A stretch of 64,000 nt of DNA from Dyadobacter sp. CY326 (GTDB lineage: Bacteria > Bacteroidota > Bacteroidia > Cytophagales > Spirosomataceae): positions 310,001 through 374,000 of the forward strand of contig NZ_JAJUXI010000008.1 in assembly GCF_021390515.1 (NCBI RefSeq). Direction: 5' to 3'. Made by a program: the position numbers and the translations under genes. Under the pieces are notes generated by a model. The model did no database searches. It was not told the origin of the DNA and was given only the letters and a program-made list of their open reading frames with translations. Below, piece by piece: positions 18,410 to 26,474 of this stretch (positions within the stretch are counted from its first letter, which is position 1; each line of letters begins with the position of its first letter).

Positions 18410-19412
18410 GAATGATAGGGAGTCTAACCTGAAATAGATTTTGGTCGCTGATTACCTCCACCTTTCTGTTTAATAAATGACTGTATTTGAGCTCAATGTT
18501 TTTCAACCCCACACCCAGGGAATCTTCCTGATTTTTTCTGAGCTGAACCTGGTTTTCGACAACAATGCTGTCCCCATCAATGAGAATGCGGATGTGTAAC
18601 GGTCGGCTGAGTGATACAATGTTGTGTTTGAGACAGTTTTCGATCAACAATTGTAATGTAAATGGAGGGATTAATGTGTCCAAAACGGCGTCCTCGATCT
18701 TGTTTTGAAAAATAAAGCCGTCTTCAAACCTGGCTTTTTGCAAAAAAAGATAGGCATTCAGAATCTCCATTTCTTCTTTCAAAGGAATCAGATCCAGCTT
18801 GCGGCTTTCCAGCGTATAACGGTAAAAGTTGGCAAGCCGTAATATAAAATCCACAGATTGCTGATCGCCGGTTTCGACCATTGCTTTGAGCGTATTCAGG
18901 CTATTAAACAGAAAGTGCGGATTCACCTGCTGTTTCAAAAGGTCATATTGCGCACTCAGATTATCATTTCGAAACCGCTCCAATTCCATGCTCACATGCT
19001 GATTTTCATAATTCTGTTGCAGCATATTCAGGAACATATAAAACACAAGGTTGATTAAAATCCCACGCACTTCCACCATCAACATGGCAGGGCCAAAATC
19101 AATGTGCGACAATATAAGTTGCTGAATATAAGCCAGTCCGAGCATAAGAACAAGACCAAACGCCAGTGAATTCAGCAATTTGGCATACGATATGTGCTGT
19201 CCCTGCGATCGGTTATTTTTTTGCGAAAGCATGTAAATATTGAAATACCACATAATCACCGCAAATGCAGCTGTAATGCCCGCATTCACAGCCGCTTCGA
19301 GAGGCACAAACTGGTGTGAAGCCAGCTGCGGCACCGAGGAAAGTAAACCGATCACGATGGAGCTGGTCCAGATGATTTTGTTTGAGACTTTGAAAGCTTC
19401 TTTTGTTACCAT
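18390..19412 (-). CDS. LytS-type sensor histidine kinase
   Basis: The 340-residue kinase has four predicted membrane helices in the first 130 residues (for example IIWTSSIVIGLL and LAFGLVLMLGLAYIQ), a coiled linker, and the His_kinase domain with NPHFLFNSLN where His166 is the phospho-acceptor. The ATPase part follows (PPFTLQLLIENCLKHN as N box, GVGLKNI as G box). There is no extracytoplasmic sensor domain, so signals must reach it through the membrane helices. It overlaps the response regulator downstream and lies 37 bases after the P460-like lipoprotein gene, with which it may be co-transcribed. Confidence 0.92.
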   Translation of the reverse strand: MVTKEAFKVSNKIIWTSSIVIGLLSSVPQLASHQFVPLEAAVNAGITAAFAVIMWYFNIYMLSQKNNRSQGQHISYAKLLNSLAFGLVLMLGLAYIQQLILSHIDFGPAMLMVEVRGILINLVFYMFLNMLQQNYENQHVSMELERFRNDNLSAQYDLLKQQVNPHFLFNSLNTLKAMVETGDQQSVDFILRLANFYRYTLESRKLDLIPLKEEMEILNAYLFLQKARFEDGFIFQNKIEDAVLDTLIPPFTLQLLIENCLKHNIVSLSRPLHIRILIDGDSIVVENQVQLRKNQEDSLGVGLKNIELKYSHLLNRKVEVISDQNLFQVRLPIIHEHRNH

Positions 19413-19449
19413 ATCAAATCGGGCGGTCGATGTGCGATTCCAGTTGTTA

Positions 19450-19911
19450 TTAGGGAAAAACGGCAGCCTGTTGGGAAGTTATAAATTCAATCCGCTGCTG
19501 CTTTTCCGGTCGGTCGTCGCTGGGCTGATAAGCTTTGCCGGTCTGGAAATCATAGTCAAAAGCAAATCGCGTCTCATTTCTTTGCACAATTTTCAAATGC
19601 TCTATGGAATAAATTTCGCCATTCATATTGGTTCCATACCATTGCGGCATTGGCTTTTGCTTCCAGGTTACCAATGTATAATGCGCGCCAATGTTTGGTT
19701 TGGACAAAGAATCGTGAGCAGTTTCCAGCGCAAGATCATTTCCATATAGCATTGCAATGGTGCCCTTTTTGTTGTTAATGATGGATTTGATCACCTTCTG
19801 ATCTCCGGCATTGTACAAATATTCCGGCGCAAGAGTAGCAGTATTACGTTCGTCGCAGGACAGCATTAACAGTGCTAGCACAATGATATAAAGTGAAATG
19901 GTGGATTTCAT
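19450..19911 (-). CDS. P460-fold lipoprotein lacking a haem motif
   Basis: The 153-residue protein begins with a lipoprotein signal (lipobox MLSC, Cys19) and has no other cysteine and no CxxCH. Yet its core, KGTIAMLYGND...GAHYTLVTWKQ...NGEIYS, aligns well with the P460 domain of the adjacent upstream gene (GGSMRIVYGND...GARIVKVVWGKQ). It therefore looks like a cytochrome P460-fold paralogue that has lost haem attachment. Position, orientation and the 11-base gap to the di-haem P460 gene argue for one operon and perhaps one complex in the periplasm. The role is unknown: structural partner, ligand binder or sensor are all possible. Confidence 0.65.
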   Translation of the reverse strand: MKSTISLYIIVLALLMLSCDERNTATLAPEYLYNAGDQKVIKSIINNKKGTIAMLYGNDLALETAHDSLSKPNIGAHYTLVTWKQKPMPQWYGTNMNGEIYSIEHLKIVQRNETRFAFDYDFQTGKAYQPSDDRPEKQQRIEFITSQQAAVFP

Positions 19912-19922
19912 CTTGGTAAAAT

Positions 19923-20855
19923 TTATTTGGTTGGAATGTTGAATACAAAATCATTTTCAGGCGCTAGCAGCCGATGGCAGTTGGCGCAAGTCTGCTCGAA
20001 GAGGATGGTTTTCCCAGCAGGTTTAAGGTCTAGACCATCGAATTTGGCAAATCCCCAGCCTTCGGTGGCGCTGTATTTTTTGCTGTCTTTGATCATGAAC
20101 TGTGCATTTTGGAAGTTGCCCGGCAGCACATTTCCATCGTTATCCTCCGCCTGTTTGCCCCAAACTACCTTTACAATTCGTGCCCCGTCGGGAAAAGGAA
20201 GTTCGCGTTTTTCAATGGCCTTTACCATAATATCATTTCCGTAGACGATCCGCATGCTGCCCCCATCGAGTTTGTCGGTGACGCTGATGATCTTCCAGTT
20301 TTTGTAGTCCGAAGAATAGGGAATGCCATTTAAGGAAACCGGCGTTTTTTGACTCGAAGCTTTATGATTCACCGAAGTTTGCGCAACAATCCGGGATGTA
20401 TCCACCTTATGCCGTCCGGGAAGCGTGTTCACATATTTTTTCAAAACTGCAAGCTCAGATTCAGATACTTTGCCGCCCGGATGCGCCAGCTGGTAACGTT
20501 TCAAAGGCATTTTCCCCTGCTCGATCGCATTCACCATTTCCCAAAGCAATAATTCCTGCACACCAGCCGGATTCCTATCCCATTCCGAAAAATTAAACCG
20601 CGAGCGCGCCTCATTGACATCATGCGCCACCACAAAAGACGCCGGGGCGATCTTATCAAACCATTCGACCTTGGCTTCATTGGAATGGCAATCATAACAC
20701 GCCCGCTCCAATATCTTCTTCACATTCGCAGGGACCGCAATTTCGCTCGTCACAGGCTGGTTTTCAATGTCAGGTGAGCTGATCTGTAGTCCCACAAAGA
20801 TCAATATTAGCACAACCGCTGCGCTTTTGTAAAATGTTAACCCCGGCTTTTTCAT
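19923..20855 (-). CDS. Haem-binding domain/cytochrome P460 fusion protein
   Basis: From the ATG at 20855 (a longer frame to 20885 adds a non-signal leader) the protein has one N-terminal membrane anchor or signal (about 10-27), a haem-binding domain with CYDCH at 53-57 (followed by WFDKIAPASFVVAHDV), and a C-terminal cytochrome P460 domain with CANCH near residue 290. Two c-type haems are expected. Family P460 proteins oxidise hydroxylamine or handle nitric oxide; here the substrate is not known. The gene heads a minus-strand run with the haem-less P460-like lipoprotein and the LytS/LytT pair. Confidence 0.88.
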   Translation of the reverse strand: MKKPGLTFYKSAAVVLILIFVGLQISSPDIENQPVTSEIAVPANVKKILERACYDCHSNEAKVEWFDKIAPASFVVAHDVNEARSRFNFSEWDRNPAGVQELLLWEMVNAIEQGKMPLKRYQLAHPGGKVSESELAVLKKYVNTLPGRHKVDTSRIVAQTSVNHKASSQKTPVSLNGIPYSSDYKNWKIISVTDKLDGGSMRIVYGNDIMVKAIEKRELPFPDGARIVKVVWGKQAEDNDGNVLPGNFQNAQFMIKDSKKYSATEGWGFAKFDGLDLKPAGKTILFEQTCANCHRLLAPENDFVFNIPTK

Positions 20856-20999
20856 TTCAATGTAAATTTTATTACCAAAGCTCAAAAATACATGCAGACA
20901 TCATTTGTTTACGGAGCAAATGCCTTGGTTTAGACAAACTCCACCTCGAACTAGACAATACCGAAGTTGAATATTCAATTATAAAGCATGGGCACCGCT

Positions 21000-21190
21000 G
21001 GCACACCCAGCAACTCGGCTATCCTGCCCATTCTAGGTGTGGCCAAACTTTCCGGTGTTGCCGTGCTGCTGACTCCAATCAATTGTTACGACTAAAAGAA
21101 TGGGTTTTCTCTGGCATATTCTTCGACATTATCTTCGCATTCTTCTTCATTCATTTTCCTGCTTCTTTTCGGCCCCACTCATTTCACTAA
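21000..21190 (+). pseudogene. DoxX family gene remnant with frameshift
   Basis: Plus-strand pieces in adjacent frames rebuild a DoxX-like membrane protein: ILPILGVAKLSGVAVLLTPI (about 21021-21080), then after a one-base slip near 21089, RLKEWVFSGIFFDIIFAFFF up to the stop at 21190. An LGYP segment just upstream lies in a third frame. The order and spacing fit the DoxX-like family (LGYP, ILGVAK, RLKEW, FFD). N-terminal helices are missing and the frame is broken, so it is not expected to make protein. The whole gap between P460 and ohr (20856-21266) holds only this and the terminator below. Confidence 0.6.
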
Positions 21191-21194
21191 GTGC

Positions 21195-21225
21195 AAAAAA
21201 GCGCAGGTGTTTCACGCCTGCGCTT
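21195..21225 (-). terminator. Rho-independent terminator of ohr
   Basis: Read on the minus strand, a 12-bp stem with one G-T pair (arms 21214-21225 and 21199-21210) and a 3-base loop is followed by a run of six T (A at 21195-21200). It lies 42 bases past the ohr stop. Confidence 0.8.
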
Positions 21226-21266
21226 ACTATTTAACTTTCTATCACTTTGTTTTTGAATACTCAACA

Positions 21267-21719
21267 TCAAACCACCACTGTGATCTCGACATTGATATTG
21301 TCTTTGGTCGCCTTCGAATACGGGCAAGTCTGGTGCGCGGCCTGCACAACCTTAGCGGCGTCATCCTGCGACAAGCCTGGAAGGTTAACCTGCAACCTGG
21401 CCTGTAATGCGTAACCTTCATCGCCGGAGGCCAGGTCTATTTCTGCGTCCACGGATGTCTCCAAAGGAAGCTTGACCTTCAAAGTAGACGCATTGATTTG
21501 CATGGCTCCGAGAAAACAGGCAGACCAGCCAGCCGCAAAAAGTTGTTCCGGATTAGTGCCTTGGCCGGAAGTTCCAGGCGAAGAAAGATTAATATCCAAG
21601 CGCCCGTCCGAGCTTTTTGCTGCGCCTTCGCGACCGCCGGTAATGTGCACTTTTCCTGTATACAAAACCTTACTAACTGATGCAGCGGCTTTGGCTGCAA
21701 AAACGATTTGATTTTCCAT
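21267..21719 (-). CDS. ohr: Organic hydroperoxide resistance protein, Ohr/OsmC family
   Basis: The 150-residue protein shows the Ohr signature: KVLYTGKVHITGGREG near the start, NPEQLFAAGWSACF with peroxidatic Cys68, and QTCPYSKAT with resolving Cys132. These two cysteines and the Arg of GGR make the active site that reduces organic and lipid hydroperoxides, using dihydrolipoyl partners in characterised relatives. It acts in the cytoplasm as a dimer. A 44-codon small gene sits 30 bases upstream and a strong terminator follows. No OhrR is adjacent; control may come from the repeat-flanked promoter at 21889-21949. Confidence 0.93.
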   Translation of the reverse strand: MENQIVFAAKAAASVSKVLYTGKVHITGGREGAAKSSDGRLDINLSSPGTSGQGTNPEQLFAAGWSACFLGAMQINASTLKVKLPLETSVDAEIDLASGDEGYALQARLQVNLPGLSQDDAAKVVQAAHQTCPYSKATKDNINVEITVVV

Positions 21720-21749
21720 TGTAATTGATATTTAAGAGTTATTTTGAAA

Positions 21750-21884
21750 TTATTGATTGATCCAACCAGCCACTTCCAGTATCGCATCGGCAAATGCTTC
21801 GGAATTAGATTTGGCTACGCCCAGTCCCAGGATAACAAATAGAAAAAAGCTTTGAAGGTAATATGGTGTTGTTTTAGTTTTCAT
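21750..21884 (-). CDS. Small 44-residue membrane-like protein upstream of ohr
   Basis: An ATG at 21884 opens 44 codons ending in TAA at 21750. The product has a positively charged start (MKTKTT), one hydrophobic helix (SFFLFVILGLGVA, about 12-24) and an amphipathic end with two Trp-free turns then GWINQ. It is followed by ohr after 30 bases and preceded by a good -7 box, so it is probably transcribed with ohr. Whether it is translated is uncertain; it could be a small membrane protein or a leader. Confidence 0.4.
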   Translation of the reverse strand: MKTKTTPYYLQSFFLFVILGLGVAKSNSEAFADAILEVAGWINQ

Positions 21885-21888
21885 AACT

Positions 21889-21949
21889 CTGCTGTTATTA
21901 TTCATTTAATGGTTCAAACCTACGTTCAGATAGTAATGTATAACAGCAG
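21889..21949 (-). promoter_or_regulatory. Promoter of the small ORF/ohr unit flanked by a 10-bp inverted repeat
   Basis: On the minus strand TAGGTTTG (plus positions 21915-21922) fits the TAnnTTTG -7 box, 30 bases before the small ORF start. A perfect 10-bp inverted repeat, CTGCTGTTAT at 21889-21898 and its complement at 21940-21949, brackets the box. The arms could be an operator; no regulator is evident. Confidence 0.45.
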
Positions 21950-22041
21950 TATGGCCTTTAAGTAGACAAAAAAGGAGCTGATTTAGACAGGTTGCCGGTC
22001 GAGGATTTTTTGAAAACTGACACGATGTAATCCTGTTTTTT

Positions 22042-22049
22042 TATCTTTG
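22042..22049 (+). promoter_or_regulatory. Candidate -7 promoter box for the ABC-F gene
   Basis: TATCTTTG fits the TAnnTTTG consensus. It would leave an untranslated leader of about 105 bases before the start at 22162, long enough for an attenuation mechanism as in some ABC-F resistance genes, though no leader peptide is obvious. Confidence 0.4.
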
Positions 22050-22161
22050 CACGCTCCAATCAATCACAAACTTCATGTAAGAGCATCTTTCTTTTTGGAA
22101 AAATAAAACAGCGCCACCACAGCGGCAGCTGAGATTGTCCACGCTAATAAAGAAAGAAATC

Positions 22162-23766
22162 ATGCTTTATATTCATGATGTCGCTTACGCGCATCCTAAC
22201 AGGGACATTTTGTTCTCTGACATAAATCTTACCATTAACAAACAAGAAAAAATTGCGCTCATTGGCCACAATGGTGCTGGCAAAACGACGCTTTTGAAAA
22301 TCCTCTCAGGGAAATTGATGCCATTGGAAGGAACGGTGAAGGCCGATTCTGTGCCATATTACGTACCACAGCTTTTTGGGCAATTCAATGAATACACCAT
22401 TGCGCAGGCAATGCGTGCCGCCGACAAAATCAATGCGCTAAAAGAAATCCTTGAAGGAAAAGTCACCGAAGCGAATCTCACGCTCCTTGCAGACGATTGG
22501 GCCATAGAAGAACGTTGCCAGCAGGCCCTGGCACATTGGAAGCTAGAAGGGCTGGACCTGAACCAGCGGATGGAGACATTAAGCGGCGGGCAAAAAACAA
22601 AGGTTTTTCTGTCGGGCATTATGGTTCACAACCCTGAGATCGTCCTGCTTGACGAGCCTAGCAATCATCTGGACGGCCAAGGCAGAAGCATTTTGTATGA
22701 GTATATCAATTCCACCACCAATGCATTACTTGTTGTAAGCCACGACCGCACATTATTAAATCTTTTGAATACTGTTTTTGAGCTTGACAAAGACGGCATT
22801 ACGGTGTTTGGTGGTAATTATGATTTTTATGTTGACCAAAAAGCAACCGAGAATGCTGCGCTGACCCACGACCTAAAAACTAAGGAAAAGGCGCTGCGGA
22901 AGGCAAAGGAGACGGAACGTGAAACGATAGAGCAACAACAAAAACTTGATGCTCGCGGCAAGAAAAAACAGGAAAAAGCTGGCCTGCCAAAGATTTTAAT
23001 GAACACCCTTAAAAACAGTGCGGAGAAAAGCACTTCCAAAATCAAAGGTGTGCATGCCGAAAAAATAGGAACCATATCCAGGGATATCAGCGAATTGCGC
23101 AGCCAACTTCCTGATCCCGGAAAAATGAAACTGGACCTGGACAATTCAGCATTACATCACGGAAAAATTCTGGTAACCGCAGAAAATCTGAATGCGGGTT
23201 TTGAAGAATCACTTTGGAAAGCACCACTTGATTTCCAGATTATGGGCGGTGACCGTATTGCAATCAAGGGACTTAATGGCTCAGGCAAGACAACCTTGAT
23301 CAGGATCATTTTAGGAGATCTTCAACCGAGCTCCGGACATCTCCAACGCGCAGAATTCAAGGCAATTTATATCGATCAGGATTATTCTTTGATCGATAAT
23401 GAACTGACCGTTTACCAGCAAGCGCAAGGCTATAATACGGGTGCATTGCAGGAACATGAAGTCAAAACGCGCTTAAACAGATTTTTATTTACAAAAGAAT
23501 ATTGGGAGAAGCCTTGCGCCACGCTCAGCGGCGGCGAAAAAATGCGCCTTATGCTTTGTGTAATGACAATCAGTAACCAGGCACCGGATATGCTTATACT
23601 GGACGAACCAACCAACAATCTGGACATTCAAAATATTGAAATCCTGATCAGCGCTATCAATCATTATCAGGGCACTTTGCTGATTGTTTCTCATGACAAC
23701 TATTTTTTAGAACAGGTGCAGGTAAGCAAGGTTATCAACCTTGACGAATTAGCACAACGTGATTAA
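22162..23766 (+). CDS. ABC-F family ATPase, ribosome-protection type
   Basis: The 534-residue soluble protein has two ABC domains and no membrane segments. Domain 1: Walker A GHNGAGKTT, signature LSGGQKTKVFL, Walker B VLLDEPSNHLDG. Domain 2: Walker A GLNGSGKTT, signature LSGGEKMRLML, Walker B LILDEPTNNLD. Between them is a charged coiled-coil linker (LKTKEKALRKAKETERETIEQ region), the part that reaches into the ribosomal P or E site in ABC-F proteins. The start at 22162 (MLYIHDVAYAHPNRDILF) fits the family better than an upstream in-frame TTG. It may rescue stalled or drug-bound ribosomes; specificity cannot be read from this. Confidence 0.92.
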   Translation: MLYIHDVAYAHPNRDILFSDINLTINKQEKIALIGHNGAGKTTLLKILSGKLMPLEGTVKADSVPYYVPQLFGQFNEYTIAQAMRAADKINALKEILEGKVTEANLTLLADDWAIEERCQQALAHWKLEGLDLNQRMETLSGGQKTKVFLSGIMVHNPEIVLLDEPSNHLDGQGRSILYEYINSTTNALLVVSHDRTLLNLLNTVFELDKDGITVFGGNYDFYVDQKATENAALTHDLKTKEKALRKAKETERETIEQQQKLDARGKKKQEKAGLPKILMNTLKNSAEKSTSKIKGVHAEKIGTISRDISELRSQLPDPGKMKLDLDNSALHHGKILVTAENLNAGFEESLWKAPLDFQIMGGDRIAIKGLNGSGKTTLIRIILGDLQPSSGHLQRAEFKAIYIDQDYSLIDNELTVYQQAQGYNTGALQEHEVKTRLNRFLFTKEYWEKPCATLSGGEKMRLMLCVMTISNQAPDMLILDEPTNNLDIQNIEILISAINHYQGTLLIVSHDNYFLEQVQVSKVINLDELAQRD

Positions 23767-23987
23767 TGTAAAAAGCAGGCCATTTGTTTAGCATTTGCAT
23801 GATGCTTGTTCTTTTTCCAGTAAGCTTTCACACCGTATTCAAATACGTTTTGGTTGCCGTCAAGTTGTGGTAAAAAGGCAGACAACTGAATTAAATAGAT
23901 TATTAATTAATCGTTGCCTTTCTTTCATTGAATAGGAATCATATTCAATTAAATGAATATTTATTCCAATATTAAAAATGTGTCGGA

Positions 23988-24344
23988 ATGAGTAGTATAT
24001 CGAACTATGGCTTCGAAGTCCAAATAAATGAAGAACATTTGTGCAAGGCAGGGATCGATACTGATCGTCACGTCGTTACATGCATACTTACTTCATTGCG
24101 TCGGCTAAACGAACCTGACGGATTGGATCTGACAGTTTCTGGACTAAATTCAGAAACAAATGAACATCCCGAGTGGGTAAACAAAGAGTTGAAAGACGGG
24201 GACATCATCACGATTAAAGTGATTACAACAGATTTTGAACCGGCTCGCCGAATTCGGCCTAAACGGTCAAAGGAGATGATGCTGAATGATAAGTTGCGGT
24301 ATTACCACCAATTGAGAGAGGAATTAAAGGAACATTTGGAATGA
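23988..24344 (+). CDS. Hypothetical small soluble protein
   Basis: The 118-residue product is not recognised. It is acidic in the middle, has alternating strands in the first 85 residues (VTCILTSLRR, LTVSGL, DIITIKVITT) and a strongly charged helical end (RYYHQLREELKEHL). No signal, membrane helix or cysteine pair stands out; a beta-grasp-like arrangement is conceivable but unproven. It precedes the AraC gene by 67 bases in the same direction. Codon use resembles the neighbours, so I treat it as a real gene. Confidence 0.55.
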   Translation: MSSISNYGFEVQINEEHLCKAGIDTDRHVVTCILTSLRRLNEPDGLDLTVSGLNSETNEHPEWVNKELKDGDIITIKVITTDFEPARRIRPKRSKEMMLNDKLRYYHQLREELKEHLE

Positions 24345-24411
24345 AAGCCACAGTCTAAATTTGTCGCGACTGTATTCCGGAGGCGTGCACGAAGAGAATT
24401 ATTAATTATAA

Positions 24412-25284
24412 ATGAAAACTTACTATTTACCGGATGATCTGTTAGAAGATCCGCCAGCAAGGCCGGATGAAGTCGTGATCCGTTACTATACATCCAATCA
24501 CGACACGGTCAGGAACAGGATTGTCCTGAATCAAAATATGATCAACCTCCTTATCAGTGGTAAAAAGACAATTGTCTATCCTCATGCAACGGCGGTTGTC
24601 AACTCAGGCGAGCTTGTTGTATTATCGACCGGGAATGTGCTCACTTCCGAGCTGCTTGCCGAAGCGGAAGATTTCAGCAGCATACTTTTTTATTTTAGTA
24701 ATGAGGTATTTAACCGTTTTCTGATCAAATATGATCACTTAATCAGGGGCGCTTTTCAGGAAGCCAGCAAACAGCCGTTCCTGATTTTCAAGCAGGATTC
24801 TTTCATACAGCAGTTCATAACATCTTTACAACCCTCCCTGCGCAACACCAATCTTTTACCTGCCGAGATCCGTCTACTAAGAATCGAAGAACTGTTACTC
24901 TATATGCTGCAAGCAAGCCCTGAAAAGTTTCGTTCGATCCAGATCCTAACCCTCGATAAGCAAGAATTACAGATCAAAAAAGTAGTCGAAAGCCATATAG
25001 GCCAACCAACCACGGTTGACGAACTGGCATTTCTTTGTCACATGAGTACTTCGACATTTAAGAGGAAGTTCAGCGAGGTTTATCAAACCACACCTCAAAA
25101 ATGGTTAATCACTAAAAAACTCGAATTAGCCGCAAGCCTGCTTAGAACCTTTGAGGAAAGTCCCTCGGGCGTTTACATGAAGGTTGGCTATCAGAATCAC
25201 TCTAGTTTCTCAGAAGCATTCAGACAACACTTTGGAACTACACCCACCGACTACCAGCAAATGAATTTGAACGTCGTGCCATAG
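24412..25284 (+). CDS. AraC family transcriptional regulator
   Basis: The 290-residue protein has a non-catalytic N-terminal domain (about 1-180, resembling the ExsA-type sensory half, with LNQNMINLLISGKKTIVYP) and a C-terminal AraC DNA-binding domain with two helix-turn-helix units: TTVDELAFLCHMSTSTFKRKF and VYMKVGYQNHSSFSEAFRQHFG followed by TPTDYQ. The next gene, a SnoaL-like protein, starts 70 bases downstream in the same direction and could be its target. The effector is unknown. Confidence 0.9.
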   Translation: MKTYYLPDDLLEDPPARPDEVVIRYYTSNHDTVRNRIVLNQNMINLLISGKKTIVYPHATAVVNSGELVVLSTGNVLTSELLAEAEDFSSILFYFSNEVFNRFLIKYDHLIRGAFQEASKQPFLIFKQDSFIQQFITSLQPSLRNTNLLPAEIRLLRIEELLLYMLQASPEKFRSIQILTLDKQELQIKKVVESHIGQPTTVDELAFLCHMSTSTFKRKFSEVYQTTPQKWLITKKLELAASLLRTFEESPSGVYMKVGYQNHSSFSEAFRQHFGTTPTDYQQMNLNVVP

Positions 25285-25326
25285 TTGTTGACCGCCTATC
25301 CCTAACCTGATGGCTCGCAGCACCGG

Positions 25327-25334
25327 TATCTTTG
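25327..25334 (+). promoter_or_regulatory. Candidate -7 promoter box for the SnoaL-like gene
   Basis: TATCTTTG at this site fits TAnnTTTG and ends 20 bases before the ATG at 25355, so the SnoaL-like gene probably has its own promoter. The box supports the short start, since a start at 25310 would place the box inside the coding region. Confidence 0.45.
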
Positions 25335-25354
25335 GCTCATTAAACATATTAACT

Positions 25355-25771
25355 ATGAAAACGATGACCGAAGACAACAAAACCGTAGTAATGCGCTTCA
25401 ACCAAGAAGTGATAGCAGAAGGCAAGCTTGACAGCTTCAAAGAGCTGACCGATGAGCAATTCATAAACCGCTCTGCACCCGCTGGCATGAACAATGGTGC
25501 AGATGGAATGATCTACTTTTTCAACGAAATACTCCGTCCCGCCATACCGGATATGAATGTTACGATCCATGAGCAGGTTGCGGAAGGCGATTTGGTTACT
25601 ACTCGCAAAACGATAAGCGGAACCCAGACGGGTGCATTGCTGGGCGTTCCGGCAACAGGGCGAAAAATCAGCATTGATGTGATCGATATTGTCAGGATAA
25701 AAAATGGAAAATACTTCGAGCACTGGGGCATCACCTCGCTGCCGGAAATTCTATCGCAACTGCAAAATTAG
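25355..25771 (+). CDS. SnoaL-like/ester cyclase family protein
   Basis: The 138-residue protein has the NTF2-like fold pattern: a first helix (NKTVVMRFNQEVIAEGKLD), NRSAPAGMNNGADGMIYFF, ILRPAIPDMNVTIHEQVAEGD, then strands VTTRKTISGTQTG and a helix-strand end ISIDVIDIVRIKNGKYFEHW. This is the usual ester cyclase/SnoaL annotation, with the conserved HW near the end. Such small proteins bind or isomerise hydrophobic substrates, and many have no known activity. The start at 25355 was chosen over 25310 because of the promoter box and because family members begin with this helix. Confidence 0.85.
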   Translation: MKTMTEDNKTVVMRFNQEVIAEGKLDSFKELTDEQFINRSAPAGMNNGADGMIYFFNEILRPAIPDMNVTIHEQVAEGDLVTTRKTISGTQTGALLGVPATGRKISIDVIDIVRIKNGKYFEHWGITSLPEILSQLQN

Positions 25772-25978
25772 AGCACCCTTTTAATGGCTATCTCCGTGCA
25801 ATTTATTTATCCCCAGCTGGCAGCTTTTTCTGCTGGCTGAGGATAGTTATAAATACCCAGGCAAGGGTTTTTATAAAAAAAATAATCAGGCTAGATTCTG
25901 CATATTCTTGCGAAATGGCGAAATGCAAAATGCAGCCGCTTTTATCGCAATGAGTTAGTTTGCGACCCTTATCTACCA

Positions 25979-26269
25979 ATGCGGAGAAGTATGAGTATTG
26001 AGAAATTATTGACCTGGATCACGCCACTTATGCTGGGAGCATTAGTGGGTCTGTACGAAATTATGCACGGACTTTTTTATGTGCTTTATGGAACACCGGA
26101 CCAGAAGCGAGACTATCCGCTCGAAATTGTTCTTGGACTGCTCATTATGGCTGCATGCTTGGGAGGCCACTGGCTGATTAGACGGATCTCACATTCCAAC
26201 ACCCGCACCATTTGGATTACTGAATCAATACTGGTGGGCTTAGTTATATACGGTTTTTATCGTTCGTAA
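25979..26269 (+). CDS. Hypothetical three-helix membrane protein
   Basis: The 96-residue product has three hydrophobic segments: ITPLMLGALVGLYEIMHGLFYVL (about 14-36), IVLGLLIMAACLGGHWLI (about 48-66) and ITESILVGLVIYGFY (about 80-94), with basic connecting loops (RRISHSNTR). It is not similar to any family I recognise. A second ATG at 25991 could be the start. It stands alone between the SnoaL-like gene and a hypothetical gene. Confidence 0.55.
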   Translation: MRRSMSIEKLLTWITPLMLGALVGLYEIMHGLFYVLYGTPDQKRDYPLEIVLGLLIMAACLGGHWLIRRISHSNTRTIWITESILVGLVIYGFYRS

Positions 26270-26474
26270 AGAAAATTGGAAACCTCAAATATCCGAGCAT
26301 GGCTAGTGCCATTTGATCCGAAAACAGGAAAGGCATTAATAAGGTTAGACGAATATTCATTAACATTGAGGCCCTTACCAGCTTAGGTGATTTTGAATTT
26401 AAATGAGGAGCAGGCAATTAATATCATTGCCAAAACACAGGAAAGCAGTTTGGTAACATGAAATTTCGAAGAAA

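Noticed and set aside
20834..21190. Plus-strand open frame of 118 codons between P460 and ohr
   Set aside because: It overlaps the start of the P460 gene on the opposite strand, and its DoxX-like segments need frame changes, so it is treated as a relic and not as a gene.
25814..25839. 10-bp hairpin with two G-T pairs after the SnoaL-like gene
   Set aside because: No T-run on either side, so I do not call it a terminator.
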